64,000 nucleotides of DNA from Algicola sagamiensis DSM 14643 (GTDB taxonomy: Bacteria > Pseudomonadota > Gammaproteobacteria > Enterobacterales > Alteromonadaceae): the NCBI RefSeq assembly GCF_000374485.1, contig NZ_KB894504.1, positions 46,485 through 110,484 of the forward strand, written 5' to 3'. Each line of letters opens with the position of its first letter. Within the stretch, counting starts at the first letter, position 1. A program made the position numbers and the translations under genes. The notes beneath the pieces are model-generated. The model worked only from the letters and a program-made list of their open reading frames with translations. It was not told the DNA's origin and searched no databases. Positions 1-9,295 of the stretch are shown here, in pieces.

Positions 1-1008
1 GGCTTGGGACGCCTCTCTCAAAACTCCTTTGCGCTGTTATTGAAAATCGATCATGTTGAACAGTCGAACGCCATTATGCGAATCGCAAAAGGTGTTCGTC
101 GCATGCTTGCTCGTGGTAAAGAACAGAGCTTGTCTGTGGGGTCTTTGGTATTTGATCATTCCATTCATCCACAGGAATTATTTGAAACCGTAGAACGGCT
201 GAGTTACCAAAAGCTTCAACATCAAACCGTATTGCACTGGCAGGAAGGCAATTGGAAAAACCGCCTACAACGAGAGCTACCTGACTCGGATCACATCTTA
301 TTGTCAACACAACCAGTCATGGGTAGAGACATGAATGTACATCATTACGAAATCCTGACCCGATTTCGTGATGATAAAGGTGGATTGCAACCTGTTTCCA
401 GTTTAATGCTGGAGACTCAGCATACGGCCGAAGCGATGCGATTGGAACAGGAAATTTTTCAGCGTGCGATCCGCTTAATCGAATATGAAAGTCAGCCCGA
501 CCAATTGTTCAGTTTAAACGTTTCTTTATGCTTTTTAAGAGATGAGCAATATTTCACAAATCTGATTGAGACACTGCAAAAACATCCGAAGGTGGCTAAA
601 AAACTAATCTTGGAGTTTACCGAGTCGAGTGTCATTGAGCACTGTGAGGCATTTTCTCGGATTGCACGTCAATTAAAGTGCTACAAAGTACGCATACTCA
701 TTGATGAAGTGTGTGTCTTCTTTGATTCGATTTTCCCAGATTTATCCATGATCCCGGATTTTGTCAAAATGCATACAGCCCTTGTCCAAGGGGTGGATAA
801 ATACGATGAGTCACAACAGCTCGTTCGCCAGATTGTGAGTCATGGTTTGCATCATACAATTCCAATATATGCGATTGGTGTCGATCAAGATACAGAGTGG
901 AAATTCTTGCTGGATCTTGGGATCGCGGGTGGGCAGGGATTTTACTTTACCCAGTCACTTGGGGCGTTGGAGCAATGGTCGAGCGATACTTCTTTGAAGG
1001 ATTGTTAG
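1..1008 (+). CDS. csrD: CsrD (MshH) regulatory protein, C-terminal part, cut by window edge
   Basis: The reading frame is open from base 1, so the 5' part of the gene lies outside the window. What remains is the end of a degenerate GGDEF-like region followed by an EAL domain. The EAL signature is degenerate: it starts EILTR, has LEFTES, then ILIDEV where active enzymes have a DDFG-type motif, and later AIGVDQ in place of the usual AEGVE. This matches CsrD, which in E. coli does not hydrolyse c-di-GMP but promotes RNase E decay of the CsrB and CsrC RNAs. In Vibrionales and Shewanella the gene precedes the MSHA cluster and is called mshH. Position and motifs agree well; that it works on CsrB-type RNAs here is inference from family. 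Confidence 0.85.
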   Translation, partial: GLGRLSQNSFALLLKIDHVEQSNAIMRIAKGVRRMLARGKEQSLSVGSLVFDHSIHPQELFETVERLSYQKLQHQTVLHWQEGNWKNRLQRELPDSDHILLSTQPVMGRDMNVHHYEILTRFRDDKGGLQPVSSLMLETQHTAEAMRLEQEIFQRAIRLIEYESQPDQLFSLNVSLCFLRDEQYFTNLIETLQKHPKVAKKLILEFTESSVIEHCEAFSRIARQLKCYKVRILIDEVCVFFDSIFPDLSMIPDFVKMHTALVQGVDKYDESQQLVRQIVSHGLHHTIPIYAIGVDQDTEWKFLLDLGIAGGQGFYFTQSLGALEQWSSDTSLKDC

Positions 1009-1110
1009 CGACATACTGACAACTGACACAACTCTTACCTGTCACCAGACTCTTTTTTCCGATGAGGATAACTGATACATTCCCCGTGTTCGTCTAATGT
1101 GGGGTAAGTT

Positions 1111-1725
1111 ATGAGTGCTTTAGAGCAATTATTTGAGAATAATCGGGCGTGGGCTGAGCGGATCAAGCAAGAAGATCCTGAATTTTTTACCAAGCTGGCA
1201 GCACAGCAGACGCCGGAGTATTTGTGGATTGGCTGCTCTGATAGCCGCGTACCTGCAAATCAGATCGTTGGTTTACTGCCAGGAGAAATTTTTGTTCATC
1301 GAAATATCGCGAATCAGGTGATCCATACTGATCTCAACTGCCTCTCTGTTCTTCAATACGCAGTGGAAGTTCTCAAAGTAAAACACATCATTGTCTCGGG
1401 GCATTATGGCTGTGGTGGTGTTCATGCTGCTGTTGATGGGAAGGAGCATGGTTTGATTGATAACTGGTTGCGCCATATCGCTGACACAGCAGAAAAACAT
1501 GAAAAAGAGCTGGATGCGATTACAGATGAGAAGCAACGCTTGAACCGTTTATGTGAACTGAACGTCGTTGCGCAAGTAAAAAACCTATCCAATACACCGA
1601 TGATTAAAAAGGCATGGGCAGCAGGTCAGGATCTCACGATACATGGCTGGATCTATGGTATAGAAGATGGCGTGATCCGCGATTTACACGTTTGTACAGC
1701 GAATTACTGCCGCGTCCCTTCTTAA
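1111..1725 (+). CDS. can: Beta-class carbonic anhydrase
   Basis: The 204-residue protein interconverts CO2 and bicarbonate in the cytoplasm. Zinc ligands and active-site residues are visible: C42, D44 and R46 in CSDSR, then H98 and C101 in HYGCGG. These are the same positions as in E. coli Can, and length is normal for the family. The start ATG follows a GGGGTAAGTT stretch that serves as ribosome binding site. It sits alone between csrD and mshI. Its last four bases overlap the end of the convergent PLP-enzyme gene, so transcripts from the two meet tail to tail. Confidence 0.93.
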   Translation: MSALEQLFENNRAWAERIKQEDPEFFTKLAAQQTPEYLWIGCSDSRVPANQIVGLLPGEIFVHRNIANQVIHTDLNCLSVLQYAVEVLKVKHIIVSGHYGCGGVHAAVDGKEHGLIDNWLRHIADTAEKHEKELDAITDEKQRLNRLCELNVVAQVKNLSNTPMIKKAWAAGQDLTIHGWIYGIEDGVIRDLHVCTANYCRVPS

Positions 1726-2693
1726 TTTTCTTGATGGGGATACGTTGTTTCGGAATAAACAGCTGATAGCAGTGTCTCCAGATCTGGGTTGCGTTTGGCC
1801 ATACCACGCAATCCTTGCATCCCTCCGGTGTGGATCAATAAGATCCGCTGCCCTTTTCTGAATACTCCCTGATGTAACATTTGCTCAAATCCTGAAAACA
1901 TTTTGGCAGAATAAATCGGTTCAACTGGGATGTTCATCTTTTGCCAAATACGATGGCATAATTGAATCAATGCCTCGTCACATTTCGCATAGCCGCCATG
2001 ATGAAACTCATGCCAGATTTGCCAGCTTTTTTCAGTAGAGCCAACCAGCTGTTGTACTTTTTCTGTCAAGTATTTAGCACTTTTAAGCACACAAATACCA
2101 TGGACCTTTGTTTGTATCGGTGCACCTTGGATCAGCCCGGCCATTGTCCCGCCAGACCCTACTGGGCAAATAACATGATCGAATGGGGGATGATCTTGCA
2201 ACTCCAGAAATAAATCAGCGACGCCTTGTAGTGCTGATGGTGCTGTTCCGCCCTCTGGAAGTAGTCGTGCATGAGGATATTGGTTTTGTAATGATGCGAT
2301 ATAATCAACGTCTTCCCGCTTGGCGTATTCCTGCTTTGAAATCGGTGTAATGGCCATTCCCCAATGTTTTGCGTCATTGAGCGTTGGGTTGTCATCGCTG
2401 AGATACAAACCTCGAATGATCCCATGTGTTGCGAAACCAAGAAGATGGCCCAGGGCTGCACAGGCATGAATATGATTCGAGAAAGCACCACCAAATGTCA
2501 GAAGTTCTTTCTTTTCCCCATTGAGAATTGGCTCGATTGCATATTTCAGTTTACGGAACTTATTTCCAGAAACGAGCGGGTGAATAAGATCATCTCGTTT
2601 GATCCAGACTTCAAGTCCCGATTGCTCAGCCAACGAATAAGTCAGTTTTTGCAGCGGCGATGATAATAATAAAGTATTAAATTTGGATGACAT
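1722..2693 (-). CDS. PLP-dependent ACC deaminase / D-cysteine desulfhydrase family protein
   Basis: A 323-residue fold-type II PLP enzyme. The N-terminal block IKRDDLIHPLVSGNKFRKLK holds the expected Schiff-base lysine (K45 in SGNK). A glycine-rich phosphate-binding loop follows in VICPVGSGGTMAGL, and the C-terminal LLIHTGGMQGL is typical of the family. Members act on D-cysteine, ACC or related amino acids, releasing ammonia and a keto acid, sometimes with sulfide; the substrate cannot be told from sequence. The gene is convergent with can and divergent from mshI, leaving about 120 bp upstream for both promoters. It has no visible functional tie to the pilus genes. Confidence 0.8.
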   Translation of the reverse strand: MSSKFNTLLLSSPLQKLTYSLAEQSGLEVWIKRDDLIHPLVSGNKFRKLKYAIEPILNGEKKELLTFGGAFSNHIHACAALGHLLGFATHGIIRGLYLSDDNPTLNDAKHWGMAITPISKQEYAKREDVDYIASLQNQYPHARLLPEGGTAPSALQGVADLFLELQDHPPFDHVICPVGSGGTMAGLIQGAPIQTKVHGICVLKSAKYLTEKVQQLVGSTEKSWQIWHEFHHGGYAKCDEALIQLCHRIWQKMNIPVEPIYSAKMFSGFEQMLHQGVFRKGQRILLIHTGGMQGLRGMAKRNPDLETLLSAVYSETTYPHQEN

Positions 2694-2815
2694 TGAACTT
2701 TTTTCATATTAAAACGATGGTTTTTCAACCAAATTTAGTAAAAAAGCAAATCCTGACAAATAATTAAAGGTACAGATTACGCCAAAATGCCGAGTGCTAT
2801 TGTCTCAGGATAAAC

Positions 2816-3754
2816 ATGATCTTCAAGCGTTTGTTTAAGAAAAAGAGCATGGATTTTTTTGTGGGGATCAATATCTGCCCACTTGGCCTGACGTTGGCAA
2901 AAGGCATCCACCAAGAGCAGAGTTGGGAATTTATTGATACACGATCTGTAGATTTTGAAGGAGACCATGGCTGGTTTATAGCCTTGAAAGATACCGTCTC
3001 GAAATTAAGTGAACGCTGTGGGTGCTGCATTGTTTTACCGAATAACATGTATCAAATACAGGCTATTGAAAAACCAAATGTGCCTGAGAGTGAGCTTCTT
3101 CATGCTTTGCCTTGGAGTTTAAAAGAGCTTGTCAATATGAACGCTGAGGAAATGATTTTGGATTACTATGATCCGGCATTTCAAGTACCGAATCAACCAG
3201 AGAAAATCAATGTTGTGGTGACTCATCGGCAAGTCATCAGCAAAATTGTGGAGCTTTTCCGTAAGGCGAAACCCAAGCTAATCGGCATTTCCATTGAAGA
3301 TTTGGTGATGCGAAATATGCTTCCCATTCAAGAAGAGCCAATTCTTCAAGTTGTGCAAAGTATGAATAAAGAGCCTGCACTTCATATCATCAAAAATGGA
3401 CAGAGTTTTTTCTCGCGCCGATTACGAGGGTTTAATCAAATCCATGAATACACAGAAGATGAGCTGGGTGAGGGGGTTGCAGATACACTGAGTGTCGAAA
3501 TCCAACGTTCGATTGATTATTTCGAAGGGCAGATAAAACAAGGAACGATTTCCAGTATTCAACTCTCAATGCCCACACCTGCGCTGACTTTTCTAGTGAA
3601 TCGAGTGAATAACAACTTTGGTGCTGCAGTCTCTGAGCTGCAATGGAGCCATGGTGATTTGCCCGAAGATTTAACACCATTATGGAATTATTTTCCTGCA
3701 TTTTGTGGGGCGGTGGAAGGGCAGTTGCTGATTGAAGAGGGAATGTACGATTGA
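2816..3754 (+). CDS. mshI: MSHA biogenesis protein MshI (PilM-like)
   Basis: A 312-residue protein at the head of the MSHA operon. By position and length it corresponds to the PilM/GspL-cytoplasmic-like component that binds the inner-membrane assembly complex. It carries the actin-like layout of that group, with the N-terminal strand DFFVGINICPLGLTLAKG and a mixed alpha/beta body. The ATG at 2816 follows an AGGATAAAC ribosome binding site. A second in-frame ATG eleven codons later is possible. The gene ends in a TTGA overlap with mshI2. Confidence 0.85.
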   Translation: MIFKRLFKKKSMDFFVGINICPLGLTLAKGIHQEQSWEFIDTRSVDFEGDHGWFIALKDTVSKLSERCGCCIVLPNNMYQIQAIEKPNVPESELLHALPWSLKELVNMNAEEMILDYYDPAFQVPNQPEKINVVVTHRQVISKIVELFRKAKPKLIGISIEDLVMRNMLPIQEEPILQVVQSMNKEPALHIIKNGQSFFSRRLRGFNQIHEYTEDELGEGVADTLSVEIQRSIDYFEGQIKQGTISSIQLSMPTPALTFLVNRVNNNFGAAVSELQWSHGDLPEDLTPLWNYFPAFCGAVEGQLLIEEGMYD

Positions 3755-4359
3755 AAAAGCGGATTAACCTTTACCCGGCCGATATGCGGCCAAAGCGCGA
3801 TCCCTTTCCTTTGTTGTTAGTTATTGGGATTTGGGCGAGTGTTGGCAGTATCGTATTTGGTACAGGTTATTACTTTGAACAGGAGCGGGATATGTGGCGT
3901 GAGCAGTTAGAAAAAGAAAAAGCGTCACTCAAAGCTTCTGAAGATGGATTGACAGAGTTACAAAAGCGTCAGGCAAAGTATGCTCCTGATGAAGCCATTG
4001 TGGAGCAACGCAAAAAAATGGAAGAGGAGCTGATTGGCAAACGTGCGTTATTGACTTATTTGAGGGACAAAGAAAAGCGTGAAGAAACAGGCTACGCTGC
4101 AATGATGCATGATATTGCAAGGTTACATGTTCCCGGACTGTGGTTGAAGGAGATCCAGATTGAAGACAAAAACATGCGTTTTTTTGGCCATGCGACAAGT
4201 GCAACGGCCGTGCCGCAATGGTTAAAAAACTTGAAGGGGTCGGAACATTTTTCTGGTCGTCAGTTTGCAGCGATGGAATTAAAAGAAGAAACACAGGATG
4301 TCTTGAGCTTTACAATCTCAGAAATGCCGATATCTGAGGAAGAGGTTGTGGTGCAATGA
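3751..4359 (+). CDS. mshI2: MSHA biogenesis protein MshI2 (PilN-like)
   Basis: A 202-residue PilN-like protein. There is a short basic N-terminus (KKRINLYPADMRPKRDP), one transmembrane helix at about residues 21-42, a coiled coil over roughly 45-105, and a small periplasmic domain. The start is TTG within the stop of mshI (TTGA overlap), implying coupled translation; no ATG is available nearby. With MshI and MshJ it should form the alignment complex joining cytoplasmic machinery to the secretin. The first segment INLYP is typical of the PilN family. Confidence 0.83.
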   Translation: MKKRINLYPADMRPKRDPFPLLLVIGIWASVGSIVFGTGYYFEQERDMWREQLEKEKASLKASEDGLTELQKRQAKYAPDEAIVEQRKKMEEELIGKRALLTYLRDKEKREETGYAAMMHDIARLHVPGLWLKEIQIEDKNMRFFGHATSATAVPQWLKNLKGSEHFSGRQFAAMELKEETQDVLSFTISEMPISEEEVVVQ

Positions 4360-5021
4360 AAAATTACTGGGAAGACTTACAAAAGAAATTCCAGGCCCGA
4401 CAACCGAGGGAAAAGGCGATTATTTTTGGCGCTGGACTAGTGATCGTTGGTTGGGGAGGCTTTTTGCAATATATCGAACCGCCCTATAAAGAAATGACGC
4501 ATTTACAACAGCAGCACCAACGGACCGTTCAGACACTCAATAGTACTAATTTACAGATGTCTGAAATTCAATCGTTGCTCGGGAAGGATCCCAATATGCA
4601 CGAGAGAGAGAAAATGGAAAAAATTGCAAAGGAGATGGCACAGCTGGATCAGCGATTAACGGAGCATGTAGCAGATTTTGTTCCGCCAGAAAAAATGACG
4701 GAACTATTGCAAGATATGTTGCTTCAGGCAAAACAACTGAAGTTGGAGGAACTCGGGTCTATTGAGCCGGAGCCGCTTGAGTTTACATCGGTTAAACAAG
4801 CCGAAGGTGCAGAAAAGAAGGTGCAACTTTTCCAGCATGGCATTGTGGTGACATTTCGAGGGACTTATTTTGATGTCTACCATTACTTAAGAAAGCTGGA
4901 AACATTGCCTTGGCGTTTTTTTTGGCGGCGAATGCATTACGAAGTCACGCGATATCCGCTTGCGAGGGTACAACTTGAATTGGTCACGATCAGTGCAGAT
5001 GAAAAGTTTTTTGCGATTTAA
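4356..5021 (+). CDS. mshJ: MSHA biogenesis protein MshJ (PilO-like)
   Basis: A 221-residue single-pass inner-membrane protein. A cytoplasmic stub is followed by a hydrophobic helix near residues 23-41, a long coiled coil to about residue 105, and a ferredoxin-like periplasmic domain (V-FRGTYFDVYHYLRKLETLPW is characteristic of PilO/MshJ). It overlaps mshI2 by four bases (ATGA) and its end overlaps the start of mshK by 23 bases. It is expected to dimerise with MshI2. Confidence 0.83.
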   Translation: MKNYWEDLQKKFQARQPREKAIIFGAGLVIVGWGGFLQYIEPPYKEMTHLQQQHQRTVQTLNSTNLQMSEIQSLLGKDPNMHEREKMEKIAKEMAQLDQRLTEHVADFVPPEKMTELLQDMLLQAKQLKLEELGSIEPEPLEFTSVKQAEGAEKKVQLFQHGIVVTFRGTYFDVYHYLRKLETLPWRFFWRRMHYEVTRYPLARVQLELVTISADEKFFAI

Positions 5022-5388
5022 TGCTCATACTCTTATCTTCAGCAGCGTTTTTTTCTGGGCTGGCACTGTTTTTGCTTCATCGGAAGGGGCGATTGTAGAC
5101 CCAACAAAGCCACTCGTGGAGTTAGTCCAAGGTGTTGCAACGACAGAACAGACGGAGAAAGAAGCGCCATTGAAGTTAGAAAGCTTATGGTGGAATCAGC
5201 GCGACGCAAGGGCTGTCATCAATAATACCGTACTTAGAAGAGGGGAAAAAATACAAGGTTATCAAGTCACTGGTATCGAAAATAACCGGGTAACGTTAAA
5301 AAAAGGCGAAGAGTCGCTGGAGCTATCACTCATTTATGAACTTGTGGTGCCGAAGAAAGACCAAACAGAACAGCCGAATAGACCTTAG
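4999..5388 (+). CDS. mshK: MSHA biogenesis protein MshK (PilP/GspC-like periplasmic)
   Basis: I chose the ATG at 4999, which gives 129 residues starting MKSFLRFNAHTLIFSSVFFW, a good Sec signal with cleavage near VFAS. An earlier in-frame start at 4960 would add a hydrophilic extension that spoils the signal. The mature part contains the VDPTKPL motif and a small beta domain like that of PilP/GspC HR domains, which link the alignment complex to the secretin. It lies inside the end of mshJ, so translation is probably coupled. Confidence 0.8.
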   Translation: MKSFLRFNAHTLIFSSVFFWAGTVFASSEGAIVDPTKPLVELVQGVATTEQTEKEAPLKLESLWWNQRDARAVINNTVLRRGEKIQGYQVTGIENNRVTLKKGEESLELSLIYELVVPKKDQTEQPNRP

Positions 5389-5410
5389 TGTTGTCACTTG
5401 TTGTTTCCGT

Positions 5411-7102
5411 GTGCGAAGGATCATTGGACTGATTGGAATGATACTGTGTTTAAGCACAGGTTGTCAGCGTGTTGATCGTCCGCTTGAACCGCCACATGAG
5501 ATCCAAAAAGAACTCAGAAAAGCAAGAAATTCACATCAAACACATGATCATTCGCCAGAAGATTTAAAAATACCTGAAGATGTGGTTGACGATATTTTTG
5601 TTGGGATCACAAACGATCCTGCGGTACTGAAACCCAAAGTTCAGCGATTTGATGTCACAGCAGAAAATGTCGATATTCGGAGTTTACTGAATAGTCTAAT
5701 GCAAAGCGCGCCTTACAGTGTCGCGATCCATCCGGATGTGCAGGGGGCAATTTCTCTTCAGCTTAAAAATGTCACCCTCGATGAAACGCTCGATATTCTT
5801 AGCTCACTATATGGTTATGATATTCAACAAAAAGGACGCGTATATCAGATCTATCCAGCTGGGATGCAAACCCGCTCTTTCCAGGTGAATTATCTATTTA
5901 TGCAACGGGCCGGTACCTCTTCAATTACAGTCAACTCTGGCGGGGTATCTCAGCAGGCCGGTGCAAGTGGCGGAGGCAATTCATCTGGTTCTTCAAGTAG
6001 TGGTTCATCAAATTCTTCCTCTTCTTCATCCAATTCCAGCGGGAGTTCTGGTAGTTCAGGCTCCAGCAGTAGTCAGCAAAACGGTTCATTTATTGAAACG
6101 ATTAGTGAAACGACGTTTTGGAGTGAACTTAAAGAAACATTACAAACCATGATCGGAACAACGGATGGGCGGTATGTTGTGGTCAGCCCGCAAAGTGGTT
6201 TGGTGACTGTCCGAGCATTACCCGGTGAGCTTCGTACTGTTGAACAATTCCTGTCGATATCAGAACAAACGATCCAGCGCCAGGTTATTTTGGAAACCAA
6301 GGTGATTGAGGTCACACTGGATGATGAATACCAACAAGGGATTAATTGGCAAAAAGCCCTGAGTCATTTGAGAAATACAGACTTTAGCTTTGTGAACTCT
6401 CCAGGAAAAGCTGGAAATACAATTACTGGTGGACTGGGTGGGATCACTGGCTTGACGGTCACCAATCAGAACTTTCAGACGGTGATTGAACTGATGCAAA
6501 CCCAAGGAAATGTCCATGTACTTTCCAGCCCGCGGGTTTCCGCTTCGAATAATCAAAAAGCAGTCATCAAAGTTGGTCAGGATGAATACTTTGTGACAGA
6601 TGTCAGCACAACGACGGTGACTGGAACGACGAATTCCGGCACTTCCACAACACCGGATATTGAACTGACACCCTTCTTTTCTGGGATCTCTTTGGATGTG
6701 ACGCCACAGATCGATTTGGATGGAAATGTGATCTTACACGTTCATCCCGCTGTAAATGAAACTACAGAACAGAAAAAAACGATTACACTCAATAATGAGA
6801 ATATTGTATTACCACTGGCGCAGAGCAATATCCGCGAATCGGATACCGTCATCCGAGCAAAAAGCGGTGAAATTGTCATTATTGGTGGCTTGATGCAAAA
6901 CCTGAAGACATACAATGTTTCAAAGACACCACTCCTTGGGGATATCCCTTTTATTGGGGAACTGTTTACAAGTCGTTTTGAAAAGAACTTGAAAAAAGAA
7001 CTCGTAATTTTGTTAAAGCCAGTCGTTGTGGAGGGGGGGACTTGGCGGGAGCAGCTTGATCGCTCTAAACGTCTATTGGAAGAATGGTATCAGGGGGAAT
7101 AG
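5411..7102 (+). CDS. mshL: MSHA secretin MshL, outer-membrane lipoprotein
   Basis: The protein forms the outer-membrane pore of the pilus machine. An STN-type N domain lies at about residues 75-140 (FDVTAENVDIRSLLNSLM). It is followed by a serine/glycine linker at roughly 186-222 and a C-terminal secretin domain ending near FIGELFTSRFEKN. With a GTG start at 5411 the leader is VRRIIGLIGMILCLSTGC, ending in a lipobox with lipidated C18. The exact start is uncertain: no clear ribosome binding site precedes GTG 5411. The frame is open from 5336 inside mshK, and an ATG at 5438 would shorten the signal. It is probably translated by coupling to mshK. Confidence 0.88.
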   Translation: MRRIIGLIGMILCLSTGCQRVDRPLEPPHEIQKELRKARNSHQTHDHSPEDLKIPEDVVDDIFVGITNDPAVLKPKVQRFDVTAENVDIRSLLNSLMQSAPYSVAIHPDVQGAISLQLKNVTLDETLDILSSLYGYDIQQKGRVYQIYPAGMQTRSFQVNYLFMQRAGTSSITVNSGGVSQQAGASGGGNSSGSSSSGSSNSSSSSSNSSGSSGSSGSSSSQQNGSFIETISETTFWSELKETLQTMIGTTDGRYVVVSPQSGLVTVRALPGELRTVEQFLSISEQTIQRQVILETKVIEVTLDDEYQQGINWQKALSHLRNTDFSFVNSPGKAGNTITGGLGGITGLTVTNQNFQTVIELMQTQGNVHVLSSPRVSASNNQKAVIKVGQDEYFVTDVSTTTVTGTTNSGTSTTPDIELTPFFSGISLDVTPQIDLDGNVILHVHPAVNETTEQKKTITLNNENIVLPLAQSNIRESDTVIRAKSGEIVIIGGLMQNLKTYNVSKTPLLGDIPFIGELFTSRFEKNLKKELVILLKPVVVEGGTWREQLDRSKRLLEEWYQGE

Positions 7103-7105
7103 CGC

Positions 7106-8005
7106 ATGTATTTGTATCACTTTGGCCTTAAAGAGTTACCGTTTAGTTTGACGCCAAATACAAGTTACTATTTGGATTTACCCAGCCATCATGAGGCTTT
7201 AGACGTTTTGATGACTGCGCTTAAGCTGGGAGAAGGATTTATCAAAGTGACGGGGGAAGTTGGGGTTGGCAAAACACTCCTTTGTCGTAAATTACTGAAA
7301 GAACTTCCAGATGCATTCTGTACAGCGTATATTCCCGACCCTTATTTATCCCCCCAAGAGATGCGATGGTCTCTCGCCCATGAGCTAGGGATGGAAGTCC
7401 CCGTTGAAATGAATCCTATTCAGCTAGCCCAGCAATTGCAAGAACATCTGCTTGAACTGTGTATGGCAGATAAGCGCGTTGTATTGGTCATTGATGAGGC
7501 TCAGGCATTACCTGATGAGACGCTGGAAGCGTTACGTTTGATCACGAATCTGGAAACAGAAAGCAGAAAGCTGGTACAAGTTGTTTTACTCGGCCAACCA
7601 GAGCTGAATGAGCGGTTGAAGGAAAGACACCTCAGGCAATTACGCCAACGAATTTCATTTAGTTATGATCTGCGCCCGCTAGAGTACAATGAAGTTATTG
7701 ATTATGTGCATCATCGTCTTGCGGTGGCTGGGTATGTTGGTGCGCCTATTTTAGATGACTCAGGATTGGATTTACTGGCGAGCGGCGTAAGTGGCATTCC
7801 GAGAATTATCAATATTGTTTGTCACAAAGCATTATTACTTGCTTATGGTGAGGGTCGAAGAAGTGTTTCGAAAGATCACATTCGAGAAGCCTTACAGGAT
7901 ACGGACGGAAGTGAATATAACAAAGACTGGCAAAAAATTACGTTTGGTACTGTGTTAACCGGGGCAGTCGGCAGCTTGGCATTTTGGTATTGGCTCGGGA
8001 GGTAA
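7106..8005 (+). CDS. mshM: MSHA biogenesis AAA ATPase MshM (ExeA-like)
   Basis: A 299-residue AAA+ ATPase. The N-terminus FGLKELPFSLTPNTSYYL is the ExeA/GspA family signature. Walker A GEVGVGKT is near residues 50-57, Walker B VVLVIDEA near 124-131. A hydrophobic C-terminal helix (about 280-297) probably tethers it to the inner membrane. ExeA-type ATPases help secretin assembly through the peptidoglycan, and this gene directly follows the secretin gene, three bases after its stop. Confidence 0.87.
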   Translation: MYLYHFGLKELPFSLTPNTSYYLDLPSHHEALDVLMTALKLGEGFIKVTGEVGVGKTLLCRKLLKELPDAFCTAYIPDPYLSPQEMRWSLAHELGMEVPVEMNPIQLAQQLQEHLLELCMADKRVVLVIDEAQALPDETLEALRLITNLETESRKLVQVVLLGQPELNERLKERHLRQLRQRISFSYDLRPLEYNEVIDYVHHRLAVAGYVGAPILDDSGLDLLASGVSGIPRIINIVCHKALLLAYGEGRRSVSKDHIREALQDTDGSEYNKDWQKITFGTVLTGAVGSLAFWYWLGR

Positions 8006-8008
8006 CTC

Positions 8009-9292
8009 GTGAGCGTGATTAATAAAGTTCTGCAAGACATAGAGCGCCGAACTAGGCAGGAAAAAGACAAACCGCCACCCGTATCTAGCCCTGTGACGAT
8101 CCGCAGAAAGAACCCAAAAATCATTGTGATTGCTTCGGTAATGGTTGGTATTCTCGTTGGTTCTATTATTAATTTTTATATTCTTGAGTCGAACAGAAAT
8201 GCAGAACAACAGCTTCCAATAGTGGTAATACCAGCGCAAGCGCCACAAAAGCAACAGGATACCATTCCAAATATCTCCCCAAGACAGCATTTAGCCCAGC
8301 AACAAAAAGTACAGGAAAGTGCTCGTAAAATGGCGACCGTCACCAAGCTGGCTCCGAGTGCAACATTGCCATCCAAAATTGAAAAAACAACAGCAGTTCC
8401 ATCCCCAAGTAAACCTGTGCCACAACAAGTGATTGCAAAACAAGCGAAGTCCCCAAAAACAGTTTTGCCCCCAAAACTATCCCCCCCAACCATCGCCTCA
8501 AAAAAAGCAAAAGATGAGATAAAGCATCAGGAATTAGACAAACAGCCATTTGCACGCGAAGCCGCGAACAAAAAAAGCTCGACACCTGTTTTGAACAACG
8601 TCATTGCGACATCGAATCCAAAGAAAGCGGCTATCACGAACACAATAGCACCCGGAAAATCACATTTAAAAGAAACCGCGCTAAAGCCAGATGAAAAAAC
8701 TGTTAAGTTAGCCATTAAGCCAGTAAAGACAGACTTTGCGAGTCTTGCGAAAAAAAGTCTAAAAAAAGCAAAAAGCGCGCAGCAATCCGGTCGATTGGCA
8801 CAGGCAAGGAAACTTTATTACCAGTCTTTAGAGCTTAAACGGGCCCACCACCCTGCACGAGAAGGCCTTGCTGCATTACTATTTGGTCAGGGCAGTCAGC
8901 AAGAAGCCATTCATGTTTTGAAGCAAGGCGTTGCCCTTTATCCACAACACGAGGGCTATGCAATCTTGTTGGCGAAAGTATATTACCGTCAGCGTAAGTG
9001 GGAGGAAGCTTTAGCGGTGATCCCGGTGATTTCGGATAATATTGAGATACAAGCTTTGCGGGCAAACTTACTTCAACGAGTGGAAAATTATATTGCAGCA
9101 GGTGATATTTTTATGACACTCGTCCATCGTCAGCCATCACAGCCCAGATGGTGGCTTGGCGCCGCGATTGCTTTTGATAAACAAGGTCAAGAAAGACGCG
9201 CAGAGTATGCTTATCGTCAAGCCGTTTCTTTAGGGGGCTTGTCCCAGCAATCTCAGCAATTTGCAAAGCAACGTCTTGCTCGATTGGAGTAA
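8009..9292 (+). CDS. mshN: MSHA biogenesis protein MshN (TPR protein)
   Basis: A 427-residue protein starting at GTG 8009 behind a clear GGGAGGT ribosome binding site. It has a cytoplasmic N-terminus, one transmembrane helix at about residues 34-56, a long low-complexity Lys/Pro/Ala/Thr-rich periplasmic stretch to about 245, then tetratricopeptide repeats to the C-terminus (LAKKSLKKAKSAQQSGRLAQ opens them). The layout parallels the ExeA/ExeB pairs of type II systems, in which the second protein is the periplasm-facing partner of the ATPase. Confidence 0.83.
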   Translation: MSVINKVLQDIERRTRQEKDKPPPVSSPVTIRRKNPKIIVIASVMVGILVGSIINFYILESNRNAEQQLPIVVIPAQAPQKQQDTIPNISPRQHLAQQQKVQESARKMATVTKLAPSATLPSKIEKTTAVPSPSKPVPQQVIAKQAKSPKTVLPPKLSPPTIASKKAKDEIKHQELDKQPFAREAANKKSSTPVLNNVIATSNPKKAAITNTIAPGKSHLKETALKPDEKTVKLAIKPVKTDFASLAKKSLKKAKSAQQSGRLAQARKLYYQSLELKRAHHPAREGLAALLFGQGSQQEAIHVLKQGVALYPQHEGYAILLAKVYYRQRKWEEALAVIPVISDNIEIQALRANLLQRVENYIAAGDIFMTLVHRQPSQPRWWLGAAIAFDKQGQERRAEYAYRQAVSLGGLSQQSQQFAKQRLARLE

Positions 9293-9295
9293 CAG

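Noticed and set aside
5965..6075. Serine/glycine-coding repeat-like DNA in mshL
   Set aside because: It is a flexible protein linker, not a DNA repeat element or phase-variable tract; unit lengths are irregular.
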